Of a DNA stretch of 64,000 bases, positions 54,042 through 61,853 are shown one piece after another. The notes beneath the pieces were generated by a model, which worked only from the letters and a program-made list of their open reading frames with translations, was not told where the DNA came from and did no database searches. Source of the DNA: Ectopseudomonas chengduensis (GTDB lineage: Bacteria; Pseudomonadota; Gammaproteobacteria; Pseudomonadales; Pseudomonadaceae); assembly GCF_015712065.1 (NCBI RefSeq), contig NZ_JACFYZ010000018.1:18981-82980 (forward strand), in the 5' to 3' direction. The translations under genes and the position numbers were made by a program. Positions within the stretch are counted from its first letter, which is position 1. Each line of letters opens with the position of its first letter.

Positions 54042-55013
54042 ATGTCTTCGCTTCCCCCTGCAATCTTCCTGATGGGCCCGACTGCCGCTGGCAAGACCGA
54101 CCTGGCCCTGGAGCTGGCGCGCGTATTGCCTTGTGACCTGATCAGCGTCGATTCGGCGCTGGTCTATCGCGGCATGGACATCGGCACGGCCAAGCCCGAG
54201 CGAGTCGTTCTGGACGAATTTCCCCATGCGTTGATCGATATTCGCGATCCGGTCGAGAGTTATTCGGCGGCGGAATTTCGCGCCGATGCCCTGGCTGCCA
54301 TGGCCGAGAGCGCCGCACGTGGGCGTATTCCGCTGCTGGTGGGCGGCACCATGCTCTATTACAAGGCGCTGTTGGAGGGCTTGGCCGATATGCCCAGCGC
54401 CGACCCGGCCATCCGCGCCGAGCTGGAAGCAAGGGCCGCAGCCGAAGGTTGGGAGGCGCTGCATCGGGAGCTGGCTGAGGTCGATCCGGAGTCCGCTGCG
54501 CGGATCCATCCCAACGATCCGCAGCGTCTGACCCGGGCACTTGAGGTCTATCGCGTGAGTGGCCTGAGCATGACCGAGCATCGCCTGCGCCAGGCTGCAG
54601 GAAATCCCGATGCGGGCACATCAGGCACTGGGCAATTACCCTATACTGTTGCTCAGCTTGCTATCGCACCAGCGCAGCGTCAGGTTTTGCATGACCGCAT
54701 CGCTCAACGATTTCGGGTGATGTTGGAACAGGGTTTCGTGGAAGAGGTCGAAGCCCTGCGTAGACGAAGTGACTTGCACGCGGGATTGCCGTCTATACGG
54801 GCGGTGGGTTATCGCCAGGTATGGGAATACCTCGATGGCGAGCTGTCCCGGGACGATATGGTCGAGCGCGGCATCATCGCCACTCGGCAATTGGCCAAGC
54901 GTCAGTTCACCTGGCTGCGTGGTTGGGAGAACTTGCATTGGCTCGATAGCCTGGCCTGCGACAATCTGTCTCGCGCCTTGAAATACCTGGAAAGCGTCTC
55001 CATATTGAAATGA
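54042..55013 (+). CDS. miaA: tRNA dimethylallyltransferase MiaA
   Basis: A 323-residue P-loop enzyme (LMGPTAAGKTDLALEL) that transfers dimethylallyl to A37 of tRNAs; SVDSALVYRGMDIGTAKP and the PLLVGGTMLYYKALLEG stretch are conserved. It uses ATG 54042; an upstream GTG at 54024 would extend it. Its downstream neighbour hfq is 100 bp away, with AT-rich DNA that probably holds hfq's own promoter. Confidence 0.95.
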   Translation: MSSLPPAIFLMGPTAAGKTDLALELARVLPCDLISVDSALVYRGMDIGTAKPERVVLDEFPHALIDIRDPVESYSAAEFRADALAAMAESAARGRIPLLVGGTMLYYKALLEGLADMPSADPAIRAELEARAAAEGWEALHRELAEVDPESAARIHPNDPQRLTRALEVYRVSGLSMTEHRLRQAAGNPDAGTSGTGQLPYTVAQLAIAPAQRQVLHDRIAQRFRVMLEQGFVEEVEALRRRSDLHAGLPSIRAVGYRQVWEYLDGELSRDDMVERGIIATRQLAKRQFTWLRGWENLHWLDSLACDNLSRALKYLESVSILK

Positions 55014-55113
55014 GACCTTGCCGCTGGTCGTCTATCCTTGGGGGTGGGACGGCCTGAAGCCATTGTTTACCTACTAAAATTATTGAAATTGATCCTCGAA
55101 AGGAGTGCGGCAC

Positions 55114-55374
55114 ATGTCAAAAGGGCATTCGCTACAAGACCCTTACCTGAATACCCTGCGTAAGGAACGCGTCCCTGTTTCCATCTATCTGGTCAACGGC
55201 ATCAAGCTGCAGGGCCAGATCGAATCCTTCGACCAGTTCGTCATCCTGCTGAAGAACACTGTCAGCCAGATGGTCTACAAACACGCCATTTCCACCGTCG
55301 TACCCAGCCGTCCGGTGCGCCTGCCGAGTGCTGGCGATGCCGAGCAGGCCGATGGTGAGCCAGGTAACGCCTGA
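55114..55374 (+). CDS. hfq: RNA chaperone Hfq
   Basis: An 86-residue Sm-like hexameric RNA chaperone: GHSLQDPYLNTLRKERVPVS Sm1 start, IKLQGQIESFDQFVILL, and the Sm2 YKHAISTVVPSRPV. It pairs sRNAs with mRNAs. The AAGGAG at 55099–55104 sets ATG 55114. A short acidic C-terminal tail (residues 72–86) is typical of pseudomonads. hflX follows after 12 bp. Confidence 0.98.
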   Translation: MSKGHSLQDPYLNTLRKERVPVSIYLVNGIKLQGQIESFDQFVILLKNTVSQMVYKHAISTVVPSRPVRLPSAGDAEQADGEPGNA

Positions 55375-55386
55375 TAGGGGGCTGCA

Positions 55387-56688
55387 TTGTTCTTCGAGCG
55401 TCATGAGGGCGGTGAGCGGGCCATCCTGGTTCATCTGGAAGGCCAAGACTCCGAGGCGAGCGAAGATCCCCAGGAGTTCCAGGAATTGGCCATGTCGGCA
55501 GGCGCCGACATGGTCGCTTTCTTTAGCGTGCCCAGCAGTCGTCTGACTGCCAAGTTCCTTATCGGCAGTGGCAAGGTCGAGGAGCTGCGCGACCAGGTCA
55601 AGGCCGTCGAGGCCGATCTGGTCATCTTCAATCACACCCTGACACCGAGCCAGGAGCGCAACCTCGAGCGCGCCTTCGAGTGTCGTGTGCTCGATCGTAC
55701 CGGGTTGATCCTCGATATCTTCGCCCAGCGTGCGCGCACTCATGAAGGCAAGCTGCAGGTCGAGTTGGCTCAGCTCGATCACATGAGTACGCGCCTGGTG
55801 CGTGGCTGGACCCACCTCGAGCGGCAGAAGGGGGGCATCGGCCTGCGTGGGCCGGGTGAAACCCAGCTGGAAACCGACCGCCGCTTGTTGCGCGTGCGTA
55901 TTCGCCAGATCAAGCAGAAGCTCGAGAAGGTGCGCAGTCAGCGCGAGCAGGCGCGCCGTGGGCGTAGGCGCGCGGATATCCCTTCGGTTTCCCTGGTGGG
56001 TTACACCAACGCCGGCAAGTCCACGCTGTTCAATGCGCTCACCACCTCCGAGGTCTATGCGGCTGACCAGCTGTTCGCCACGCTCGACCCGACCTTGCGG
56101 CGTCTGCAGCTCGACGACCTGGGTCCGATCGTGCTGGCCGACACCGTGGGTTTCATTCGCCACCTGCCGCACAAGCTGGTCGAGGCCTTCCGCGCCACGT
56201 TGGAAGAGTCGAGCAACTCCGATCTGCTGTTGCACGTGATCGATGCCCATGAGCCCGAGCGTATGGCGCAGATCGAGCAGGTACAGAACGTGCTCAAGGA
56301 GATCGGCGCACACGAGTTGCCGATGCTCGAGGTATACAACAAGCTGGATTTGTTGGATGGTGTCGAGCCGCAGATCCAGCGCGATGCTGATGGCAAGCCG
56401 CTGCGTGTCTGGCTGTCGGCCCGTGAGGGGCGTGGTCTTGAGCTGTTGCGTCAAGCAGTGGCGGAGTTGTTGGGCGAAGATTTGTTCGTCGCCACGCTGC
56501 AGCTGCCGCAACGTTTGGGGCGACTGCGTGCGCAGTTCTTCGCGCTGGGGGCGGTGCAGAGCGAAGAACATGACGAGTTGGGGCGCAGCTTGCTGGCGGT
56601 ACGTTTGCCGCGAGTCGAGCTCAATCGCCTGGTGAGTCGCGAAGGTTTGGAGCCTCAAACCTTCATCGAGCAACATACTTTGCAATAA
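55387..56688 (+). CDS. hflX: Ribosome-rescue GTPase HflX
   Basis: A 433-residue GTPase with the N-terminal HflX ND (KFLIGSGKVEELRDQV), the glycine-rich RGPGETQLETDRRLLR segment and the G domain: G1 GYTNAGKSTLFN, G3 DTVGFI, G4 NKLD. It splits stalled or hibernating ribosomes. The start is TTG 55387 (MFFERHEGGERAIL), matching other pseudomonad HflX; a GGGG lies at 55377–55380. It is followed by hflK after 97 bp. Confidence 0.95.
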   Translation: MFFERHEGGERAILVHLEGQDSEASEDPQEFQELAMSAGADMVAFFSVPSSRLTAKFLIGSGKVEELRDQVKAVEADLVIFNHTLTPSQERNLERAFECRVLDRTGLILDIFAQRARTHEGKLQVELAQLDHMSTRLVRGWTHLERQKGGIGLRGPGETQLETDRRLLRVRIRQIKQKLEKVRSQREQARRGRRRADIPSVSLVGYTNAGKSTLFNALTTSEVYAADQLFATLDPTLRRLQLDDLGPIVLADTVGFIRHLPHKLVEAFRATLEESSNSDLLLHVIDAHEPERMAQIEQVQNVLKEIGAHELPMLEVYNKLDLLDGVEPQIQRDADGKPLRVWLSAREGRGLELLRQAVAELLGEDLFVATLQLPQRLGRLRAQFFALGAVQSEEHDELGRSLLAVRLPRVELNRLVSREGLEPQTFIEQHTLQ

Positions 56689-56785
56689 AGCCTGGGACGG
56701 TGGCTTTGCTGTCACCATAGGGCTTTGGGTAGCATTGGCCGGCGCGCCGTGGGCGCGCCTTCGCTTTATTAGTACGGAGAACGCT

Positions 56786-57952
56786 ATGGCTTGGAATGAG
56801 CCGGGTGGCAACTCGAACAATCAAGACCCTTGGGGCGGCCGCAAAGGCGGTGGCCGGCAGGGGCCGCCGGATCTCGACGAAGCGTTCCGCAAGCTGCAAG
56901 AAAGCCTCAACGGGCTGTTTGGCGGTGGCAAGAAACGTGGTGACGACGACTCTGGTCGCAGTGGCGGCGGTGGCTTCGGTCTGCTGTTCGTCGGCCTCGG
57001 CCTGTTGGCGGTGGTATGGCTGTACAGTGCGATCTACGTGGTGGACGAACAGGAGCAGGCCGTGGTGCTGCGCTTCGGTAAGTACCACGAGACCGTTGGT
57101 CCGGGCCTGAATATCTATTTCCCGCCGATCGATCGCAAGTTCCAGGAAAACGTCACTCGTGAGCGCGCCTACAGCAAGCAGGGCGCCATGCTGACCGAAG
57201 ACGAGAACATCATCGAAGTGCCGCTGACCGTGCAGTATCGGGTGAGCAACCTGCAGGACTTCGTGCTCAACGTCGAGCAGCCGGAAGTCAGCCTGCAGCA
57301 CGCTACCGACAGTGCTGTGCGCCATGTGGTGGGTTCCACCGAGATGGATCAGGTGCTGACCGAAGGTCGTGAACTGATGGCCAGCGAGGTGCGTGAGCGC
57401 CTGCAGCGTTTCCTCGACAACTACCGCACCGGTATCACCATCACTCAGGTGAATATCCAGAGCGCTGCGGCGCCGCGTGAGGTTCAGGAAGCCTTCGACG
57501 ACGTGATCCGTGCCCGTGAAGACGAGCAGCGCGAGAAGAACCAGGCCGAGTCCTACGCCAACGGCGTGATTCCGGAAGCGCGTGGTCAGGCCCAGCGTCT
57601 GCTGGAAGAGGCCAACGGTTACCGTGATGAAGTCATCGCTCGCGCCCAGGGTGAGGCTGATCGTTTCACCAAGCTGGTCGCCGAGTACCGCAAGGCGCCC
57701 GAGATCACTCGCGAGCGTCTGTACATCGACACCATGCAGGAAGTGATGAGCAACACCAGCAAGGTTCTGGTCACCGGTGATAAGGGGCAGAACAACCTGC
57801 TCTATCTGCCGCTGGACAAGATGATCGACAGCCGTGGTGGTGCTTCTTCCTCCAGCTCTGCCAACAGCAGCAATTCGACAGCGCGTGATCCGGCCGTGCC
57901 GCTGAGCAGCGATATGTCGCAGCGTAACCTGCGTACCCGGGAGGGCCGTTGA
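56786..57952 (+). CDS. hflK: FtsH protease modulator HflK
   Basis: A 388-residue SPFH/prohibitin-family membrane protein. The glycine- and asparagine-rich N-terminus (residues 1–70) precedes one membrane helix (GLLFVGLGLLAVVWLYSAIYV) and the SPFH domain, then a long helical C-terminus and a Ser-rich tail. With HflC it forms a periplasmic cage around FtsH that limits its activity. ATG 56786 has GGAGA before it. Its stop overlaps the hflC start by one base. Confidence 0.95.
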   Translation: MAWNEPGGNSNNQDPWGGRKGGGRQGPPDLDEAFRKLQESLNGLFGGGKKRGDDDSGRSGGGGFGLLFVGLGLLAVVWLYSAIYVVDEQEQAVVLRFGKYHETVGPGLNIYFPPIDRKFQENVTRERAYSKQGAMLTEDENIIEVPLTVQYRVSNLQDFVLNVEQPEVSLQHATDSAVRHVVGSTEMDQVLTEGRELMASEVRERLQRFLDNYRTGITITQVNIQSAAAPREVQEAFDDVIRAREDEQREKNQAESYANGVIPEARGQAQRLLEEANGYRDEVIARAQGEADRFTKLVAEYRKAPEITRERLYIDTMQEVMSNTSKVLVTGDKGQNNLLYLPLDKMIDSRGGASSSSSANSSNSTARDPAVPLSSDMSQRNLRTREGR

Positions 57953-58821
57953 TGAACAACAAGTCCCTGATCGGCCTGATCGTGGCCGTGGTTGTGGCCC
58001 TGGTGGCGTGGAACAGCTTCTATATCGTGGCGCAGACCGAGCGTGCGGTGCTGTTGCAGTTCGGGCGAGTGGTTCAGCCTGATGTGCAGCCCGGCCTGCA
58101 TGTGAAGATCCCCTACGTCAACCAGGTGCGTATCTTCGATGGTCGTCTGTTGACGCTGGATTCAACGTCCTCGCGCTTCCTGACCCTGGAGAAGAAGGCG
58201 CTGATGGTCGATGCCTATGCCAAGTGGCGAGTGAAGGATGCCGAGCGCTTCTATCAGTCCACCTCGGGCATGAAGCAGGTCGCTGATGAGCGTCTGGCGC
58301 GTCGTCTGGAAGCATCGCTGCGTGACCAGTTCGGTAAGCGCACCCTGCACGAATCGGTATCCGGTGAGCGTGATGCGCTGATGGCCGACGTGACCGCGAC
58401 CCTCAACCGCGCCGCCGAGCGTGAGTTGGGTATCGAAGTGGTCGACGTGCGGGTCAAGGCCATCGACCTGCCGCGCGAAGTGAACCGCAGCGTGTTCGAG
58501 CGGATGAGCACCGAGCGTGAGCGTGAAGCGCGCGAGCACCGCGCCAAGGGTCGTGAGCTGGCCGAAGGTATTCGCGCCGACGCCGATCGTCAGCGCCGCG
58601 TACTGCTGGCTGAAGCCTATCGTGAAGCTGAAGAGCTGCGCGGTGACGGTGATGCCCAGGCTGCGTCCATCTACGCCAACGCCTTCGGTCAGGATCAGGA
58701 GTTCTACTCCTTCTACCGTAGTCTGCAGGCTTACCGCGAAAGCTTCGCTGACAAGCGGGATGTGCTGGTGCTGGACCCGGGCAGCGATTTCTTCCGCTAC
58801 CTGGAAAAATCCAGGCCTTGA
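57952..58821 (+). CDS. hflC: FtsH protease modulator HflC
   Basis: A 289-residue SPFH membrane protein with one N-terminal helix (LIGLIVAVVVALVAWNSFYIV), SPFH strands (TERAVLLQFGRVVQPDVQPGLHVKIPYV), a helical region and a short C-terminus (VLDPGSDFFRYLEKS). It partners HflK in the FtsH-regulatory complex. Start ATG 57952, with GAGGG just upstream and a one-base overlap with hflK (TGATG). Confidence 0.95.
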   Translation: MNNKSLIGLIVAVVVALVAWNSFYIVAQTERAVLLQFGRVVQPDVQPGLHVKIPYVNQVRIFDGRLLTLDSTSSRFLTLEKKALMVDAYAKWRVKDAERFYQSTSGMKQVADERLARRLEASLRDQFGKRTLHESVSGERDALMADVTATLNRAAERELGIEVVDVRVKAIDLPREVNRSVFERMSTEREREAREHRAKGRELAEGIRADADRQRRVLLAEAYREAEELRGDGDAQAASIYANAFGQDQEFYSFYRSLQAYRESFADKRDVLVLDPGSDFFRYLEKSRP

Positions 58822-58854
58822 TCGGCAACCCTGGCGGCGCGATGCGTCGCCAGG

Positions 58855-58882
58855 GTGACCGCAAGGTAAAACGTGGTATCAT
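58855..58882 (+). promoter_or_regulatory. Possible promoter upstream of DUF2065–hisZ–purA
   Basis: GTGACC (58855–58860), 16-bp spacer, TATCAT (58877–58882). Initiation would fall at about 58889, at the edge of the following hairpin. Confidence 0.35.
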
Positions 58883-58887
58883 GCGGC

Positions 58888-58911
58888 AGCCGGGAAAATC
58901 CCGGCTTTTTT
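58888..58911 (+). terminator. Intrinsic terminator after hflC
   Basis: AGCCGGGA-aaa-TCCCGGCTTTTTT with a T-run. It ends the long nnrD–hflC operon and might also act as an attenuator for the promoter just upstream. Confidence 0.85.
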
Positions 58912-58926
58912 GCGTCTGTGGGAATC

Positions 58927-59114
58927 ATGTGGCAGGAACTCGGCATCGCACTGTGTCTGGTATTGGTGCTGGAAGGCATCCTGCCCTTCCTCTATCCGCG
59001 CCATTGGCGCGGATAGAGGAAGGGCAGGCAGCTAGTCTGCCCGACCGCCGACTGCGCCTTATGGGGCTGACCAGCATGCTGCTGGGTACGGCCCTTCTAT
59101 ATCTGCTTCACTGA
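58927..59114 (+). pseudogene. DUF2065 small membrane protein gene, frameshifted by a perfect palindrome
   Basis: ATG 58927 begins MWQELGIALCLVLVLEGILPFL, the N-terminal helix of the ~61-residue DUF2065 family that normally sits between hflC and hisZ. The frame meets TAG at 59014–59016 after 29 codons. The family's C-terminal helix (RLRLMGLTSMLLGTALLYLLH) continues in another frame to the TGA at 59112–59114. The total span of 188 bases is one short of 189 or two over 186. The break lies within a perfect 22-bp inverted repeat (58981–59002 and 59006–59027). Confidence 0.8.
58981..59027. repeat. Perfect 22-bp palindrome inside the DUF2065 gene
   Basis: Arms 58981–59002 and 59006–59027 are exact reverse complements around ATT. 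There is no following T-run. The right arm carries the premature stop codon. Confidence 0.95.
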
Positions 59115-59151
59115 AGGCTTGTGCCGCCCGGATCGAGAGGGGAATGGCGAA

Positions 59152-60339
59152 ATGGCAACGGTAGACCGCTGGCTGCTGCCAGATGGCATCGAAGAAGTAC
59201 TGCCGCCGGAAGCGGCACGCATCGAGGCGGCACGCCGTCAGGTGCTGGATCTGTTCCAACGTTGGGGTTACGAGTTCGTCGTCACCCCCCATATCGAGTA
59301 CCTGGAATCCCTGCTGACTGGCGCCGGCCAGGATCTCGACCTGCGTACCTTCAAGGTCACCGATCCGCTGTCTGGTCGGCAGATGGGCTTTCGTGCCGAC
59401 ATCACGCCGCAAGTCGCGCGTATCGATGCTCACACCTTGCGCCGTGAAGGCCCGAGTCGTTTGTGCTACGCCGGCAGCGTGCTGCACGCACAGCCGCGTG
59501 CGCTGACCACTTCGCGCAGTCCCATCCAGTTGGGCGCCGAGCTCTATGGCGACGCCAGCCCGGCCAGCGATATCGAGGTGATCAGCCTGCTGGTCGAGAC
59601 CCTGGAGCTGGCCGCCGTACCGGATGTGCACATGGACCTCGGTCATGTCGGCATCTATCGCGGCCTGGCGCGTGCCGCGGGTCTATCCGGAGAGGCCGAG
59701 CAGCAGCTGTTCGATGCGCTGCAGCGCAAGGCCATGGATGAGATCGAGACCCTGACTGCCGCGTTGCCGGCTGGCCTGGGCAATATGTTGCGCTCGCTCG
59801 CCGAGCTGTGTGGTGGTCGCGAGGTGCTGGACCTGGCCCAGGCGGTACTGGTCGAGGCGCCGGATGCGGTGCATGCGGCGCTGGATGAGCTGGTAGCCAT
59901 CGCCGATGCGCTGGAGCTGCGTTATCCGGAGCTGCCGCTGTATTTCGACCTGGGCGAGCTACGCGGCTACAACTATCACACTGGCGTGGTGTTCGCTGCG
60001 TTCGTACCAGGCGAGGGCGGTGCCATCGCTCAGGGTGGCCGTTACGACGATACCGGCGCGGTGTTCGGCCGGGCACGTCCGGCGACCGGGTTCTCCACTG
60101 ATCTGAAGACCCTGGTGACCCTGGGGGATATGCGCCTGGATGAATCCGTCAGCGGCGTTTGGGCGCCGGATAATCATGACCTCTATCTGTGGCAGGCCGT
60201 TCGTCGTCTGCGTGGTGAGGGTGAGCGCGTGGTACAGGCGTTGCCCGGGCAGAGCGAGGCAGATGCGCGCGAAGCAGGCTGTGACCGTCTGCTGGCGCTG
60301 CGCGATGGACGTTGGCAGGTGGCGCCCCTGGCGTCCTGA
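59152..60339 (+). CDS. hisZ: ATP phosphoribosyltransferase regulatory subunit HisZ
   Basis: A 395-residue histidyl-tRNA-synthetase-like protein lacking the anticodon-binding domain. PDGIEEVLPPEAARIEAARRQVLDLFQRWGY starts the class II fold, and motif 2-like RADITPQVARI and LGELRGYNYHTGVVF follow. With short-form HisG it catalyses the first step of histidine synthesis. ATG 59152 follows GAGAGGGG; the frame is open to 59119. The gene order DUF2065–hisZ–purA is standard in pseudomonads. Confidence 0.95.
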   Translation: MATVDRWLLPDGIEEVLPPEAARIEAARRQVLDLFQRWGYEFVVTPHIEYLESLLTGAGQDLDLRTFKVTDPLSGRQMGFRADITPQVARIDAHTLRREGPSRLCYAGSVLHAQPRALTTSRSPIQLGAELYGDASPASDIEVISLLVETLELAAVPDVHMDLGHVGIYRGLARAAGLSGEAEQQLFDALQRKAMDEIETLTAALPAGLGNMLRSLAELCGGREVLDLAQAVLVEAPDAVHAALDELVAIADALELRYPELPLYFDLGELRGYNYHTGVVFAAFVPGEGGAIAQGGRYDDTGAVFGRARPATGFSTDLKTLVTLGDMRLDESVSGVWAPDNHDLYLWQAVRRLRGEGERVVQALPGQSEADAREAGCDRLLALRDGRWQVAPLAS

Positions 60340-60396
60340 ATTCACTTTCGCCGGCCCGCGGCCGGCATCGAAGCTTGCGCGAAGAGGACAAGTATC

Positions 60397-61692
60397 ATGG
60401 GTAAGAACGTCGTCGTCCTGGGCACCCAGTGGGGTGATGAGGGCAAGGGCAAGATCGTCGACCTGCTCACCGAGCAGGCTGCTGCAGTCGTGCGTTATCA
60501 GGGGGGCCACAATGCCGGCCATACCCTGGTGATCGACGGTGAGAAGACCGTCCTGCACCTGATTCCGTCCGGCATCCTGCGCGAAGGCGTCGAGTGCCTG
60601 ATCGGCAACGGCGTGGTGGTTGCGCCTGACGCGCTGCTGCGCGAGATCACCCAGCTGGAAGAGAAGGGCGTGCCGGTGCGCGAGCGCCTGCGCATCAGCC
60701 CGGCCTGCCCGTTGATCCTGTCCTATCACGTAGCCCTGGATCAGGCGCGTGAGAAGGCCCGTGGCGATGCCAAGATCGGCACTACTGGCCGCGGCATTGG
60801 CCCGGCATACGAGGACAAGGTTGCCCGTCGCGGTCTGCGCGTCGGTGATCTGTTCCATCGTGAGCGCTTCGCCGCTAAGCTGGGTGAGCTGCTGGACTAC
60901 CACAACTTCCAGCTGGTCAACTTCTACAAAGAGCCGGCTATCGACTTCCAGAAGACGCTCGATGAGTGCATGGAATATGCCGAGCTGCTCAAGCCGATGA
61001 TGGCCGACGTCACTGCGGTGCTGCATGACCTGCGTCGTGGCGGTAAGGACATCATGTTCGAAGGTGCCCAGGGCTCGCTGCTGGATATCGACCACGGTAC
61101 TTACCCCTACGTCACCAGCTCTAACACCACTGCCGGCGGTATCGCTACCGGCTCCGGTTTCGGCCCGCTGTACCTGGACTACATCCTCGGCATCACCAAG
61201 GCCTACACCACCCGCGTGGGTTCCGGTCCGTTCCCGACCGAGCTGTTTGATGACGTCGGTGCCTTCCTTGCCAAGCGTGGTCATGAGTTCGGTGCCACCA
61301 CCGGTCGTGCCCGTCGTTGTGGCTGGTTCGATGCCGTGATCCTGCGTCGCGCCATCGAGATCAACAGCATCTCCGGCCTGTGCCTGACCAAGCTGGACGT
61401 GCTCGACGGCCTGGAAACCATCCGCATCTGCACCGGTTACAAGGACGCCAACGGCCAGGTGCTGGTCGATGCGCCGACCGATGCCGACAGCTACATCGGC
61501 CTGCAGCCGGTCTACGAGGAAATGCCGGGGTGGAGCGAATCCACTCTGGGCGCCAAGACCCTGGAAGACCTGCCTGCCGCTGCTCGCGCTTACATCAAGC
61601 GCGTGGAAGAGCTGGTCGGTGCACCGATCGACATCATCTCCACCGGCCCGGATCGCAACGAAACCATCGTGCTGCGTCATCCGTTCGCCTGA
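60397..61692 (+). CDS. purA: Adenylosuccinate synthetase PurA
   Basis: A 431-residue GTP-dependent ligase making adenylosuccinate from IMP and aspartate. The P-loop GDEGKGKIVD, GGHNAGHT, GTTGRGIGPAYEDKVARRG, and STGPDRNETI are diagnostic. The length is normal. It has GAAGAGGAC before the ATG and an intrinsic terminator 26 bp after its stop. Confidence 0.97.
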   Translation: MGKNVVVLGTQWGDEGKGKIVDLLTEQAAAVVRYQGGHNAGHTLVIDGEKTVLHLIPSGILREGVECLIGNGVVVAPDALLREITQLEEKGVPVRERLRISPACPLILSYHVALDQAREKARGDAKIGTTGRGIGPAYEDKVARRGLRVGDLFHRERFAAKLGELLDYHNFQLVNFYKEPAIDFQKTLDECMEYAELLKPMMADVTAVLHDLRRGGKDIMFEGAQGSLLDIDHGTYPYVTSSNTTAGGIATGSGFGPLYLDYILGITKAYTTRVGSGPFPTELFDDVGAFLAKRGHEFGATTGRARRCGWFDAVILRRAIEINSISGLCLTKLDVLDGLETIRICTGYKDANGQVLVDAPTDADSYIGLQPVYEEMPGWSESTLGAKTLEDLPAAARAYIKRVEELVGAPIDIISTGPDRNETIVLRHPFA

Positions 61693-61717
61693 TCGAGATG
61701 CTCTCGAGTCGCACAGG

Positions 61718-61740
61718 AGCCGCCTTCGGGCGGCTTTTTT
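61718..61740 (+). terminator. Intrinsic terminator after purA
   Basis: AGCCGCC-ttcg-GGCGGCT with an uninterrupted T-run. Confidence 0.9.
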
Positions 61741-61796
61741 GTGTCCGTCCGTACGGGCGCTCCTGCATAGGAGCTGGGCATGCGCTTTGCTTATAT

Positions 61797-61823
61797 TCAA
61801 TAAATCCCGGAAGTCGCCGTTAT
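61797..61823 (+). promoter_or_regulatory. Possible sigma-28-like promoter for the chemoreceptor gene
   Basis: TCAA (61797–61800), 15 bp, GCCGTTAT (61816–61823) match the FliA consensus at 9 of 12 positions with exact spacing. The -10 overlaps a near-perfect palindrome CCGTTATAG/CTATTACGG (61817–61834). Confidence 0.4.
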
Positions 61824-61853
61824 AGCTATTACGGTTGTTGAGGAGTGTTCCCA

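Noticed and set aside
55132..56820. 562-codon frame antisense to hfq and hflX
   Set aside because: Overlaps two highly conserved genes; high-GC shadow.
58981..59027. Perfect palindrome as a transcription terminator
   Set aside because: It has no T-run, lies within the DUF2065 coding region, and a proper terminator is present at 58888–58911.
59959..61800. 613-codon open frame antisense to hisZ and purA
   Set aside because: It covers two conserved genes and the purA terminator on the opposite strand; no family resemblance.
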